Part shown: positions 54,800-64,000 of the stretch, piece by piece | How positions within the stretch are numbered: position 1 is the first letter of the stretch | Layout: the number at the start of each line of letters is the position of its first letter | Assembly (NCBI GenBank): GCA_013288625.1 | Contig: JABDBN010000003.1 | Span: 1 to 64,000, forward strand | DNA from: Alphaproteobacteria bacterium | GTDB taxonomy: Bacteria > Pseudomonadota > Alphaproteobacteria > Rickettsiales > Midichloriaceae | Direction: 5' to 3' | Length of the DNA: 64,000 nucleotides | Notes under the pieces: model-generated | What the model saw: only the letters and a program-made list of their open reading frames with translations | What the model was told of the DNA's origin: nothing | The model's database searches: none | Made by a program: the position numbers and the translations under genes

Positions 54800-56590
54800 A
54801 TGGGTGAAGGTTTTGTAAACAATTTTAGAAACTTAATTATAGGCCTTATTGGACTGTTTTTTGTCATACTTTTATCAGTTCACATCTCAAGTGTTTTATC
54901 CTTCGGTCTAATAGCGGGGGTTGACAAACTTTCCTATAGCTTTGCTATTTCAATTCTACCTGAACAGAACTTTTATGCGTATTATGCCTATTGGTATCAG
55001 TACAGAACAGCTCTTACGTATAGTATGAACAACTATTTTATTGTAAGGTTGCTTTGCGGTACGTTTATTCCTTTGTTTTTCTTTAGCTGGTTGCTCTGGT
55101 ACTACCGCCACGATATCTATGAAAGAAGACCGTATAAGAGAGAGGAGTCATTGCATGGTGATGCAAGGTGGGCTTCTGAAAGCGACATTAAAGGAGCAGG
55201 ACTCAGATCGAGAAATGGAATGCTCTTAGGTGTGGACAAAAAAGGTTACCTCATTGCGTCTGGGTATCAGCACGCGCTTCTTTTTGCTCCTACAGGTTCA
55301 GGTAAAGGTGTGGGGTTTGTTATACCAAATCTGCTTTTCTATGATGAATCGGTTATTTGTAATGATATTAAGCTGGAAAACTATGAGCTTACCAGTGGCT
55401 GGCGTAAGAAAATGGGGCAGGAAGTCTATGTATGGAATCCGGCAGATCCCGATGGTTATACTCATTGTTATAACCCTATTGATTGGGTTAGTGAGAAGCC
55501 GGGGCAGATGGTGGATGACGTGCAGAAGATTGCTAACCTGATTATGCCGGAAAAGGAATTCTGGAATAATGAAGCGCGCTCTTTATTTTTGGGGGTTGTG
55601 CTGTATCTACTGGCTGTACCAGAGAAAATCAAGTCATTTGGTGAAGTTGTCCGTACTATGCGTAGTGACGATGTGGTCTATAACCTGGCGGTAGTGCTAG
55701 ACACTATTGGTAATGATATTCACCCAGTTGCTTACATGAATATAGCCGCATTTCTGCAAAAAGCAGATAAGGAAAGAAGTGGTGTGATTTCAACTATGAA
55801 CTCAAACCTGGAACTGTGGGCAAACCCGCTGATTGATACGGCGACCGGCAGCAGTGACTTTAATATTATGACTATGAAGAAAAAGCTCACCACCGTTTAT
55901 GTTGGTGTAACACCGGACAACTTAAAGCGCTTGCAGCCTTTACTTCAGGTTTTCTATCAACAAGCCACCGAGTTCCTTTGCCGTAAAATACCTGGGAAAG
56001 ATGAGCCTTATGGTGTGATGTTTATAATGGATGAGTTTCCAACTCTTGGTAAGATGGAACAATTCATGAATGGTATTGCTTTCTTCCGCGGATACCATTG
56101 CCGACTATTCCTCATTATTCAAGATACTGAGCAGCTAAAAGGAATTTATGAAGAAGCGGGAATGAACTCTTTCCTTTCCAATTCGACTTACCGTATTACC
56201 TTTGCTGCGAACAACGTTGAGACTGCGAACCTGATATCACAGCTTTGTGGTAACAAGACTGTTGATCAGGCGTCTTTAAATAAGCCTAAGTTCCTTGACT
56301 TTAATCCAGCATCGCGTTCTGTAAACGTTTCTAAAGCTCAAAGAGCGCTATTATTACCGCAAGAGGTGATTGGGTTGCCGCGTGATGAACAGATACTGCT
56401 GATTGAATCCAAGCCTCCTATTAAGTCATTGAAAATTAAGTACTTTCAAGACCCAATGTTCACCAAGCGATTGCTTTCTCCTATTGCTGTGCCACAGCAG
56501 GAGCCATATGATCCTCGGAAAGCTAAGGAAGCCATGGCTAGTAAAAAGCCTAAGAAAGAAGAGATTGAAGGTGAACCAGCTGCAGCTTAA
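54800..56590 (+). CDS. virD4: Type IV coupling protein VirD4
   Basis: 'HALLFAPTGSGKGVGFVIPNLLFYDESVICNDIKLENYELTSGWR', 'VMFIMDEFPTLGKMEQ'. Confidence 0.96.
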   Translation: MGEGFVNNFRNLIIGLIGLFFVILLSVHISSVLSFGLIAGVDKLSYSFAISILPEQNFYAYYAYWYQYRTALTYSMNNYFIVRLLCGTFIPLFFFSWLLWYYRHDIYERRPYKREESLHGDARWASESDIKGAGLRSRNGMLLGVDKKGYLIASGYQHALLFAPTGSGKGVGFVIPNLLFYDESVICNDIKLENYELTSGWRKKMGQEVYVWNPADPDGYTHCYNPIDWVSEKPGQMVDDVQKIANLIMPEKEFWNNEARSLFLGVVLYLLAVPEKIKSFGEVVRTMRSDDVVYNLAVVLDTIGNDIHPVAYMNIAAFLQKADKERSGVISTMNSNLELWANPLIDTATGSSDFNIMTMKKKLTTVYVGVTPDNLKRLQPLLQVFYQQATEFLCRKIPGKDEPYGVMFIMDEFPTLGKMEQFMNGIAFFRGYHCRLFLIIQDTEQLKGIYEEAGMNSFLSNSTYRITFAANNVETANLISQLCGNKTVDQASLNKPKFLDFNPASRSVNVSKAQRALLLPQEVIGLPRDEQILLIESKPPIKSLKIKYFQDPMFTKRLLSPIAVPQQEPYDPRKAKEAMASKKPKKEEIEGEPAAA

Positions 56591-58392
56591 GTATTCTGTG
56601 TAGGTGTGTCTATTTCTTGCCAGCGGTTCCAGGCATCCTCAAGCTCACTCTTGGCTATGGTTAAGCGCTGTGATTTCTCCGCAAAAAGTTCTGGCGAATT
56701 CTGATATAAATCTGGATCAAAAAGTTCCTGCTCGAGGTTGGTAATCTCATCTTCAAGCTCGGTTATGAGTTTTGGCAGGCTTTCAAGTTCCCGTATCAGG
56801 TTATATGATAACTTTTTAGGCTTTTCTTTTTCAACGGGGGCTGAGCTATCTGTTTTCTTTTTGGCTTTTGGAGTAATTCGTGGCTTGGTTTCTTTAATGT
56901 AATCACTGTAGCCGCCTATATACTCTTCTATAACCCCATTGCCATTGAATACCAGGGTTTTTGTGACCAGGCGGTCAAGGAAGTCGCGGTCATGGCTTAC
57001 TATTACCAGCGTGCCTGCATAATCGGAAAGCACCTCTTGAATCATATCTAGGGTATCCATATCGAGATCATTAGTAGGTTCATCAAGGATTAATAAAGAT
57101 CCTGGATCAGCCAGAGCCTTAGCTAGCAACAGTCTGTTTGCCTGTCCCCCTGATAAAGTAGCTACTTTATCACGCGCCTGCTTAGCTTCAAAAAAGAAAT
57201 TCTTCAGGTAAGAAACCACATGTATCAAACGATCTCCGACTTTTACATGGTCACCGCCACCCGGGCACAGAGTTTCCCATAGTGTATCTTCCGGATCAAG
57301 ATAAGCACGCTTCTGATCGAAGTAGGTTATTGTGACAGTCTTCCCAATCTTCACTCTCCCGCTATCGGGTTCTTCATTTCCTATACAAATACGCAAAAAG
57401 CTGGTTTTGCCTGTGCCATTATTGCCAACAATGCCAATCTTATCACCGCGCATGATGCGCATAGACAAGTTGTCGATAATGATTTTATCACCATAGGACT
57501 TACATACCTGATCGAGCTCGATGACCAGTTTAGATGATAGGCCTGGTGTAAGTGGATCCAGGCGCAATTTAGTTTTGAGCTTGTTGGCAGCAGCCTGGTC
57601 CGATGCGAGTTTATCTCTTAACCGGTAAAGCTCAGCGAGTCGGCGTTGATTGCGCTTGCGGCGTGCCGTTACCCCTTGGTTTCTCCACACTTCCTCATCC
57701 GACAGCTTGCGCGCCAGCTTATCAAGCTCCCGTTGCTCCTGCTCAAGTATTTCAAAAGACCAGTTCTCAAATCCGTCATAGCCTTTGTTATTAACTCTCA
57801 GGTTGCCGCGATCCAGCCAAAAGGTTTTATTGGAGATGTTCTTCAGGAATGCCCGATCATGGCTTATGCAAATGATGGCGCCATTATATTGATTGAGGTA
57901 ATCTTCCAGCCATTCAATGGTATGAATATCAAGATGGTTAGTGGGTTCGTCAAGCAGTAATAGGTCAGGCTGCTCGATCAGAGCTTTGGCGAGTCCTGCC
58001 CGTCTAAGCTGCCCGCCGGAGAGTTTATTAAGTATGTCATTACCATTGAGTTGCAATGGAGTTAAAACAATATCTGCTAGATACTGTTTATCTGCAGTTT
58101 GTTCCGCAGCACTTAAGCCTTCCATGACATAGTCTATAACTCTATGATCATCGGCAAAGGTAAATTGCTGGGCTAAATAGCCAACGCTTGTGCCGGGTTT
58201 GAGCCAGCGGTCACCACTATCCAATTCATAGTCACCGGTGATGATTTTTAAGATGGTGGATTTACCCTCGCCGTTCCTGCCGACCAGGCAGATTCTATCC
58301 TTATCATAAACATTAAGATCTAAGTTTTCAAAAAGCGGTTTTGCTCCAAAGGTTATGCTGGCTTCACGTATTGAAAGTATGGGGTAGGTCAT
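56587..58392 (-). CDS. ABC-F family ATPase (Uup-like)
   Basis: Two ABC domains ('GRNGEGKST', 'GNNGTGKTS'; 'LLLDEPTNHLDIHTIEWLE', 'LILDEPTNDLDMDTLDMI'); ATG 58392 overlaps the dxs stop. Confidence 0.94.
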   Translation of the reverse strand: MTYPILSIREASITFGAKPLFENLDLNVYDKDRICLVGRNGEGKSTILKIITGDYELDSGDRWLKPGTSVGYLAQQFTFADDHRVIDYVMEGLSAAEQTADKQYLADIVLTPLQLNGNDILNKLSGGQLRRAGLAKALIEQPDLLLLDEPTNHLDIHTIEWLEDYLNQYNGAIICISHDRAFLKNISNKTFWLDRGNLRVNNKGYDGFENWSFEILEQEQRELDKLARKLSDEEVWRNQGVTARRKRNQRRLAELYRLRDKLASDQAAANKLKTKLRLDPLTPGLSSKLVIELDQVCKSYGDKIIIDNLSMRIMRGDKIGIVGNNGTGKTSFLRICIGNEEPDSGRVKIGKTVTITYFDQKRAYLDPEDTLWETLCPGGGDHVKVGDRLIHVVSYLKNFFFEAKQARDKVATLSGGQANRLLLAKALADPGSLLILDEPTNDLDMDTLDMIQEVLSDYAGTLVIVSHDRDFLDRLVTKTLVFNGNGVIEEYIGGYSDYIKETKPRITPKAKKKTDSSAPVEKEKPKKLSYNLIRELESLPKLITELEDEITNLEQELFDPDLYQNSPELFAEKSQRLTIAKSELEDAWNRWQEIDTPTQNT

Positions 58393-60386
58393 GCATTTGC
58401 CGCACGCAATGAGTTGGGGAGTGATAAATTGCATACGGTATTAACAATACTACTCGCATTGAGTCCGGCTTCTTCATACATGGCTTCAGGAGTGTTATGC
58501 TCTATGAAGTAATCGGGCATAAATAGCGATCGGAATTTTAAGCCATTATCAAGTAAACCCTGGCTGGTCAGAAATTGTCCCACATGCGAGCCAAATCCAC
58601 CTATCGCTCCTTCTTCCAATGTAATAATAAGCTCGTGGCTCAGGGCAAGCTCGCGAATGGCTGCCTCATCAATTGGCTTGGCAAAGCGCGCATCAAATAT
58701 AGTGATATCAAAGCCTTTAGTTTGGAGGATTTTATCAGCAAGCATAACCTGCTGGAGTCTGGTGCCTAATGAAATTATAGCAACAGAATGGCCTTTTTTA
58801 ATGTATCTGCCTTTTCCTATCGGTAATGGCTCAGGGTTTTTTGGTAAGTCCACACCTACGCCTTCGCCTCTGGGGAAACGAATAGCGCTCGGTTTGTCGT
58901 TTATATGGTAACTGGTGGTTACCATGCGTACCAGATCAGCTTCATCTGCGGGAGCCATCACGATAAAGTTTGGCAAAGTGCAAAGATAGGTCAGGTCATA
59001 TGATCCTGCATGGGTTGGCCCATCTCCACCCACAATGCCTGCGCGATCAAGTATGAACCTTACTGGCAAACACTGGATGGCAACATCGTGCACTACCTGA
59101 TCATAAGCGCGTTGGAGGAATGTCGAATATATAGCGACAAAGGGGATAATGCCACCTGTAGAAAGTCCCGCCGCAAAAGTGACGGCGTGCTGTTCGGCAA
59201 TGCAGACATCAAACATCCGCTCAGGGTAGGATTTTGCCAAAATATTCATCCCAGTGCCAGAAGGCATTGCGGCGGTAATACCTATAATTTTATCATCAAG
59301 GGCAGCAAGGCTGGTCAGGGCTTCGCCAAACACTTTCGTATAGGTCGGCTTGCTTGAGCTGGACTTTATCTGTATCCGGGTTGACGGGTCGAATTTGCTA
59401 ACTGCATGATAGCTTTCAGTGCAAATATCCGGAGAATTAAAGCCATGTCCTTTTTCGGTTTTAATATGTATCAGTATCGGGCTTTCGATCTTGCTATCTT
59501 CCTTGAGGTTGCGCAATACCGGAACTAATTCGGTGATATCATGCCCATTCAGCGGACCTATATAATGGAATCCCAATTCTTCAAAAAAGTTGCCCCCAGT
59601 GATAAAATCCTTAGCGTACTGCTTGGCTTTTTTAGTGAAATGCTCAATGGGATCAGGCATATGATGCAGCATGTTTTTAGCCATATGCCGGAATTGTAAA
59701 TATGGTTTGGAAGAAGTTAGCCGGTTTAAATACCTGTGCATAGCTCCTAAATTTGGTGCGATGGACATCTCGTTATCATTGAGGATAACTATCAGCCTGC
59801 TGCGCAAATGGCCGGCGCTATTCATCGCTTCATATGCCATGCCTGAGGTAAGTGCACCATCGCCGATCACGGCAACAACATTAAAATCATCTCCATTCAT
59901 ATCCCTAGCAACCGCCATGCCTAAAGCGGCAGAGATCGACGTAGAACAGTGCCCGGCACCAAAGGTATCATATTCACTTTCGGCGCGTTTAAGGAATCCG
60001 GAAAGGCCTCCGGGCTGCCCCATGGTATGCACCTGGTGCTTTCTTCCGGTTAGTATTTTATGCGGGAGTCCCTGGTGTCCAATGTCCCAGACCAATTGAT
60101 CGTGTGGAGTTTTAAAGACGTGGTGCAGGGCAACTGTGAGTTCAATGACGCCAAGTGCAGCCCCCAGCTTGCCTCCGGTTTTAGCCAGCGCAGTTATGGT
60201 CGCATCGCGTAATTCGCAGGCCAGCTGTTGGAGCTGGGGAATGGTGAAGTCCCTGATATCTTCCGGTAAATTAATTTGATCCAGAAGGCGTTTTGGCTCA
60301 TCATTTGCGGCTGTATTGGAATGCATATTAACCTGGCTTAATGCTGTGACGCCCATTAGTATAGCTTCACAATTCAGAATAATCAA
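58389..60386 (-). CDS. dxs: 1-deoxy-D-xylulose-5-phosphate synthase
   Basis: 'GHQGLPHKILTGRK', 'VIGDGALTSGMAYEAMN', 'YIGPLNGHDI', 'HDVAIQCLPVRFILDRAGIVGGDGPTHAGSYDL'; start may be internal (about 60326). Confidence 0.96.
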   Translation of the reverse strand: MIILNCEAILMGVTALSQVNMHSNTAANDEPKRLLDQINLPEDIRDFTIPQLQQLACELRDATITALAKTGGKLGAALGVIELTVALHHVFKTPHDQLVWDIGHQGLPHKILTGRKHQVHTMGQPGGLSGFLKRAESEYDTFGAGHCSTSISAALGMAVARDMNGDDFNVVAVIGDGALTSGMAYEAMNSAGHLRSRLIVILNDNEMSIAPNLGAMHRYLNRLTSSKPYLQFRHMAKNMLHHMPDPIEHFTKKAKQYAKDFITGGNFFEELGFHYIGPLNGHDITELVPVLRNLKEDSKIESPILIHIKTEKGHGFNSPDICTESYHAVSKFDPSTRIQIKSSSSKPTYTKVFGEALTSLAALDDKIIGITAAMPSGTGMNILAKSYPERMFDVCIAEQHAVTFAAGLSTGGIIPFVAIYSTFLQRAYDQVVHDVAIQCLPVRFILDRAGIVGGDGPTHAGSYDLTYLCTLPNFIVMAPADEADLVRMVTTSYHINDKPSAIRFPRGEGVGVDLPKNPEPLPIGKGRYIKKGHSVAIISLGTRLQQVMLADKILQTKGFDITIFDARFAKPIDEAAIRELALSHELIITLEEGAIGGFGSHVGQFLTSQGLLDNGLKFRSLFMPDYFIEHNTPEAMYEEAGLNASSIVNTVCNLSLPNSLRAANA

Positions 60387-60416
60387 TATTTAAGCACCGG
60401 TTGATAGAACTAGAAG

Positions 60417-63400
60417 TTACCTTGCCACATCAAGATTTTGGTGCGCCTTAACTTTATCCAAAGCTCCCTTAAATTCAGGGTCATTAGCAAATACAGGGTT
60501 TTTAATTTCAGCTTTATTCAGGTATTTTTCTAGAATGTCTTCTCTAAGACTATTGTCAAAATTGCTTTCGAGGCTGTTTCCTTTTAGGAACTTATCAAGC
60601 AATATAGTATTTTTAGCTTCAAACAAGGCAGTGGCGCCATTTTTTAGGATATCACTTAGGGATACAAAATCTGGATTATCGGATTTGACTAAGTAATCCA
60701 AAGGCTTTTTGCCTCGTGCATCTAAAGCCTTTATATTAGCTCCACACAACACGAGCAGCACTATATCCTCAGGGCTGGCTTTCAAAGTAACCGCTTGATG
60801 CAAGATAGTTTGCTTATTGCTGCCAGCAAGATTTATATCTAGTTTGTCCGATGTTAACATGGTATTTAATATTTCTTTATAAGGTAATCGTTCTGCCTCT
60901 GAACCAGCACCCATGCCTATATAAGTATCATACATGACTTCTAAGAATGTCTGCCCTGCTTTGGTTTTTATATTTAAATCAGCACCAGCATCAATCATCT
61001 TCTTAACTGTATCATAGTCGCTTTCACGATGAAAAATCTCAAGCAAGCTTTCCCCATCAATCTTGGTGTTAGGATTCGCTCCTTTTTCCAATAGTTTCTT
61101 AACTATATTTAAGTCTCCCCAACTGTAGGCTATTTCAATCAGGTTTTTTCCATCGATTACAGTGTCTGGGTTCGCGCCTTTTTCCAGTAATAGCATAAAT
61201 AGTTCTACACTTAGCTTGTTAAAAGCAAGCGCTATCATTGGCACTCCATCAGCGTTTTTGAAATTAGGATCCGCGCCGGCTTGTAGCAGTTCTATAGCGG
61301 CCTCTACTTCACCCATATTTATGGTTTTTTCTAATAACAAATTCAGTGCTATAGGTCGTAGCTCGTTTTCGTGTATAAAAGTTACTATCTTACCTTTTGC
61401 TAATTGCTCTACAGCATTAACGAGCAACATCGTCAATCTGTTTGCTTGTCGGCCGATTTTTGCAACCGCATTTTGAATAAGTGGCTGCACTGATTTAATA
61501 TTTTTATTTGCGTCTATTACCTTTTTTAAGAGGTCAGATTTCGCTACTGGGTCGCATTTATTATCATTGGATATACAAATACAGATAGCATTAGTTATAT
61601 TGCGATCTTTCTTCATAGCATTGATGAATATCTTTGGATGAAGCTTTTCAATCTCAAGGAGAATATCTGCTCGTTCCTTTTGAGCAGCATGTACAATAAG
61701 CTTTTTAACCATTTCATCGGTGTTCAAAAGCGCTGGTAATGCTTCCAGTTTATGGTGCTTCAAAAGGTATGCTATAGGGTCCTTCTTATATAAAGTAAGA
61801 GTATGCCTTGTTCGAGTACCGATGTTCTTTAAATCAGCGTATCTCTCTATGTTTATATATGGATCCGTACCAAACTCTATTAATCTATTGATGACAGCAC
61901 TATTGCCTTTATTTAAAGCTTCAGCAAAAGGTGTATTATAGCCGGTTTTTGTTAAGCCGCGTTTAGATTCGCCAGTAAGATTTATATTTGCGCCAGCTTT
62001 TACTAATGCATCAATAATATCCGGATTAGTGCTTTGGGCAGCATAGAAAGCAGCAGTATGTCCCTTGTTATCAGTTAGATTTGGTGAAGCCCCATTTGCA
62101 AGAAGAGTTTGAACCAGAGCTAAATCTCCCTTGCCTGCAGCATCCATTAACATAGTGCTTTGGACAGCGTTATTGTATCGTTCGTTTACGTCTAGTTTAT
62201 TGCTTATAAACATCATCATCATTTCTGGTGTGAGTGAACTTTCTTTTGTTGCTTTTGATAAGGCGTACTTCAGTTTCTCAGGGTTTGTGGATTTATCGAT
62301 AGTAATATGTCTTCCAGTTGTCTTAAGTAAAACATCAGCTTGGCTTAATGTAGCAGCAGTCAAAAGTTCCACAATATGATTTGCACCCTTTTCAGTAGCC
62401 AGAGTAAGCGCATTTTTACCACTATTATTTGTATCTTTTAGGTGTCCTTTCATTTTTTTAGAGTGAAATGCAGCTTCAGCAACTTCCGGCATGTTATTAA
62501 GTATTGACAACATTAAAATGTTGTCGCTATTTCGATCTTCGACAGTGGGGCTGGCGCCATAGTTTATTAATGCTATAGCGGCATCACTATTTCTAGCAAC
62601 AGCAGCTAATAATAATGCTTTATCAAGAATTGCCCCTTCTTTGATCAAATCATCTACTAACGTTTTGATTTTATTGGTTACGGCCCAAACTAAAATCTGG
62701 CTTAACTCATCGGGAGTAGCCTTACCCGAAGCCCTAATGAGTTCAATTATTTCCACTTGATTCTTTTTAAATGCGACTGACAAAGGTGTCACACCGTTAT
62801 TATTAGCTATATGGAAATCAGCTCCAGCCACAAGCAATGCGTTTGCTACTTCTGGATGGTCTTGCTCTAGAGCCCAAAGTAATGCAGTAGCACCATTTTC
62901 TCCTTTATAATCTAGTCTTGCACCTTGAACTATTAGTTTTTTAACTCGTTCTAATTTTCCAAAGAAAGCTGCTTTGATGAATATTGTATCACCTCTAACA
63001 TCTTGTCGGTTAATTCCATTTTTAGTAAGTCTTCCTGAGTCTACTAAGGCATCAATTAAGTCGCTATTTTTTGCTAATAATAAAGCCGTTTTCCTATCGT
63101 TGTCTGCGATATTAGGATCTGCACCTGCACGAATCAACTCAATTGCTATATCTATCTTGTCTTGCTTTATAGCCCAGACTAAAGCAGTACCACCATTCTG
63201 GCCTTTAATATCTAGATTTGCACCTAATTTAATCAGAGCTTTTGCTTGATTTAATCTCCCAAAGTAAGCTGCTTGAATCAAAGCTGTATCACCATGACTA
63301 TATGTTTCATTTAACACATCATCCTTGATCTGTTCTTTGCCGATCTTGCCTGATTCAAGCCAATCAGCAAGGAGTTCATATTTCTTATTCTGAATTGCTA

Positions 63401-64000
63401 AATCAACTGCTGTTTTTTTATTCTCAATAGGAACAATAGGATTGACTCCAGCAGTGATTACTTTTTTTGCAATGTCATCATGGCCCTGTTTGATGGCCCA
63501 AACTAGAATCTGGTGTAAGTCACCTGGAGTAGCTTTCTCTGAGCCCATCATAAGAACAATTATCTCTTTATATCCTTTGTTTAATGCTAGAGATAAAGGC
63601 GTGTCACCCTTATCATTCGCTATATGGAAATCAGCTCCAGCATTGAGTAAGGCAACTGCCACGTCTACCATACCCTGATTTATAGCCCAAAATAAGGCCG
63701 TACCACCATTCTCCCCGCTAGCATCTAGATCTGCGCCTAATTTAATAAGGGCTCGTGTTTGCTCTAAATTTCCTGTGTAAGCTGCTGTGACCAAGGGTGT
63801 ATCACCTGATTTAGTTTTTTTATTTATCGATGAAGCTTTGATCTGATCTTTGCTTATCTTGCCTGAATCAAGCAAAGCAACAAGAAGCTCATATCTTTTA
63901 TGCCTAAGTGTTATATCAACTGCAGTTTCTTCATTCGTGCTAACGATATTAAAATCAACCCCAGCAGCAATTGATTTTGTTATAATATCGTCATGGTCAA
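60417..64000 (-). CDS. Giant ankyrin-repeat protein, 5' end beyond the window
   Basis: Many ANK repeats; the frame stays open upstream of the listed 63875 TTG to the window edge ('DHDDIITKSIAAGVDFNIVSTNEETAVDITLRHKRYELLVAL'). Confidence 0.9.
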   Translation of the reverse strand, partial: DHDDIITKSIAAGVDFNIVSTNEETAVDITLRHKRYELLVALLDSGKISKDQIKASSINKKTKSGDTPLVTAAYTGNLEQTRALIKLGADLDASGENGGTALFWAINQGMVDVAVALLNAGADFHIANDKGDTPLSLALNKGYKEIIVLMMGSEKATPGDLHQILVWAIKQGHDDIAKKVITAGVNPIVPIENKKTAVDLAIQNKKYELLADWLESGKIGKEQIKDDVLNETYSHGDTALIQAAYFGRLNQAKALIKLGANLDIKGQNGGTALVWAIKQDKIDIAIELIRAGADPNIADNDRKTALLLAKNSDLIDALVDSGRLTKNGINRQDVRGDTIFIKAAFFGKLERVKKLIVQGARLDYKGENGATALLWALEQDHPEVANALLVAGADFHIANNNGVTPLSVAFKKNQVEIIELIRASGKATPDELSQILVWAVTNKIKTLVDDLIKEGAILDKALLLAAVARNSDAAIALINYGASPTVEDRNSDNILMLSILNNMPEVAEAAFHSKKMKGHLKDTNNSGKNALTLATEKGANHIVELLTAATLSQADVLLKTTGRHITIDKSTNPEKLKYALSKATKESSLTPEMMMMFISNKLDVNERYNNAVQSTMLMDAAGKGDLALVQTLLANGASPNLTDNKGHTAAFYAAQSTNPDIIDALVKAGANINLTGESKRGLTKTGYNTPFAEALNKGNSAVINRLIEFGTDPYINIERYADLKNIGTRTRHTLTLYKKDPIAYLLKHHKLEALPALLNTDEMVKKLIVHAAQKERADILLEIEKLHPKIFINAMKKDRNITNAICICISNDNKCDPVAKSDLLKKVIDANKNIKSVQPLIQNAVAKIGRQANRLTMLLVNAVEQLAKGKIVTFIHENELRPIALNLLLEKTINMGEVEAAIELLQAGADPNFKNADGVPMIALAFNKLSVELFMLLLEKGANPDTVIDGKNLIEIAYSWGDLNIVKKLLEKGANPNTKIDGESLLEIFHRESDYDTVKKMIDAGADLNIKTKAGQTFLEVMYDTYIGMGAGSEAERLPYKEILNTMLTSDKLDINLAGSNKQTILHQAVTLKASPEDIVLLVLCGANIKALDARGKKPLDYLVKSDNPDFVSLSDILKNGATALFEAKNTILLDKFLKGNSLESNFDNSLREDILEKYLNKAEIKNPVFANDPEFKGALDKVKAHQNLDVAR

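Noticed and set aside
50702-56590. Complete T4SS considered
   Set aside because: Only virB8-virB11 and virD4 are present; virB3, virB4, virB6 and virB7 are not in the window, as expected for the scattered Rickettsiales T4SS.

Overview
AT-rich alphaproteobacterial chromosome segment, most likely from an intracellular Rickettsiales (Midichloriaceae/Jidaibacter-like). This placement is inferred from content only: Tim44-like protein, NDUFA12- and NDUFA9-like complex I proteins, a split P-type type IV secretion system next to sodB, many ANK/TPR proteins, and dispersed palindromic repeats. The housekeeping backbone includes cmk, rpsA, mlaD, secB, mltA, rne, an MsbA-like ABC exporter, nrdR, murG, an AhpC-type peroxiredoxin, trxB, phaC, acs, xth, prfA, prmC, dxs, an ABC-F ATPase, tRNA-Asn(GTT) and tRNA-Thr(GGT). 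A virB8-virB9-virB10-virB11-virD4 operon is preceded by two tandem superoxide dismutase genes, the second with a predicted signal peptide. Accessory regions encode an FG-GAP/VCBS beta-propeller, a three-gene TPR cluster with shared termini, several ankyrin proteins, a Fic protein, RhuM and an NlpC/P60-like protein. The most interesting signal is a pair of paralogous caspase-like (clan CD-type) domains. One is a stand-alone protein (24256-25446, minus strand); the other is fused to a large array of 102-bp ankyrin repeats (36263-39196). Other signals are TATACCC-ended MITE-like repeats (one end forms the nrdR start region), a palindromic element whose homology starts at a tRNA CCA, an exact 41-bp tandem operator-like array upstream of fic, a three-copy TTTGTATACAT cluster upstream of acs, and a long hairpin upstream of rne. 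No rRNA, CRISPR array, transposase or integrase was seen.
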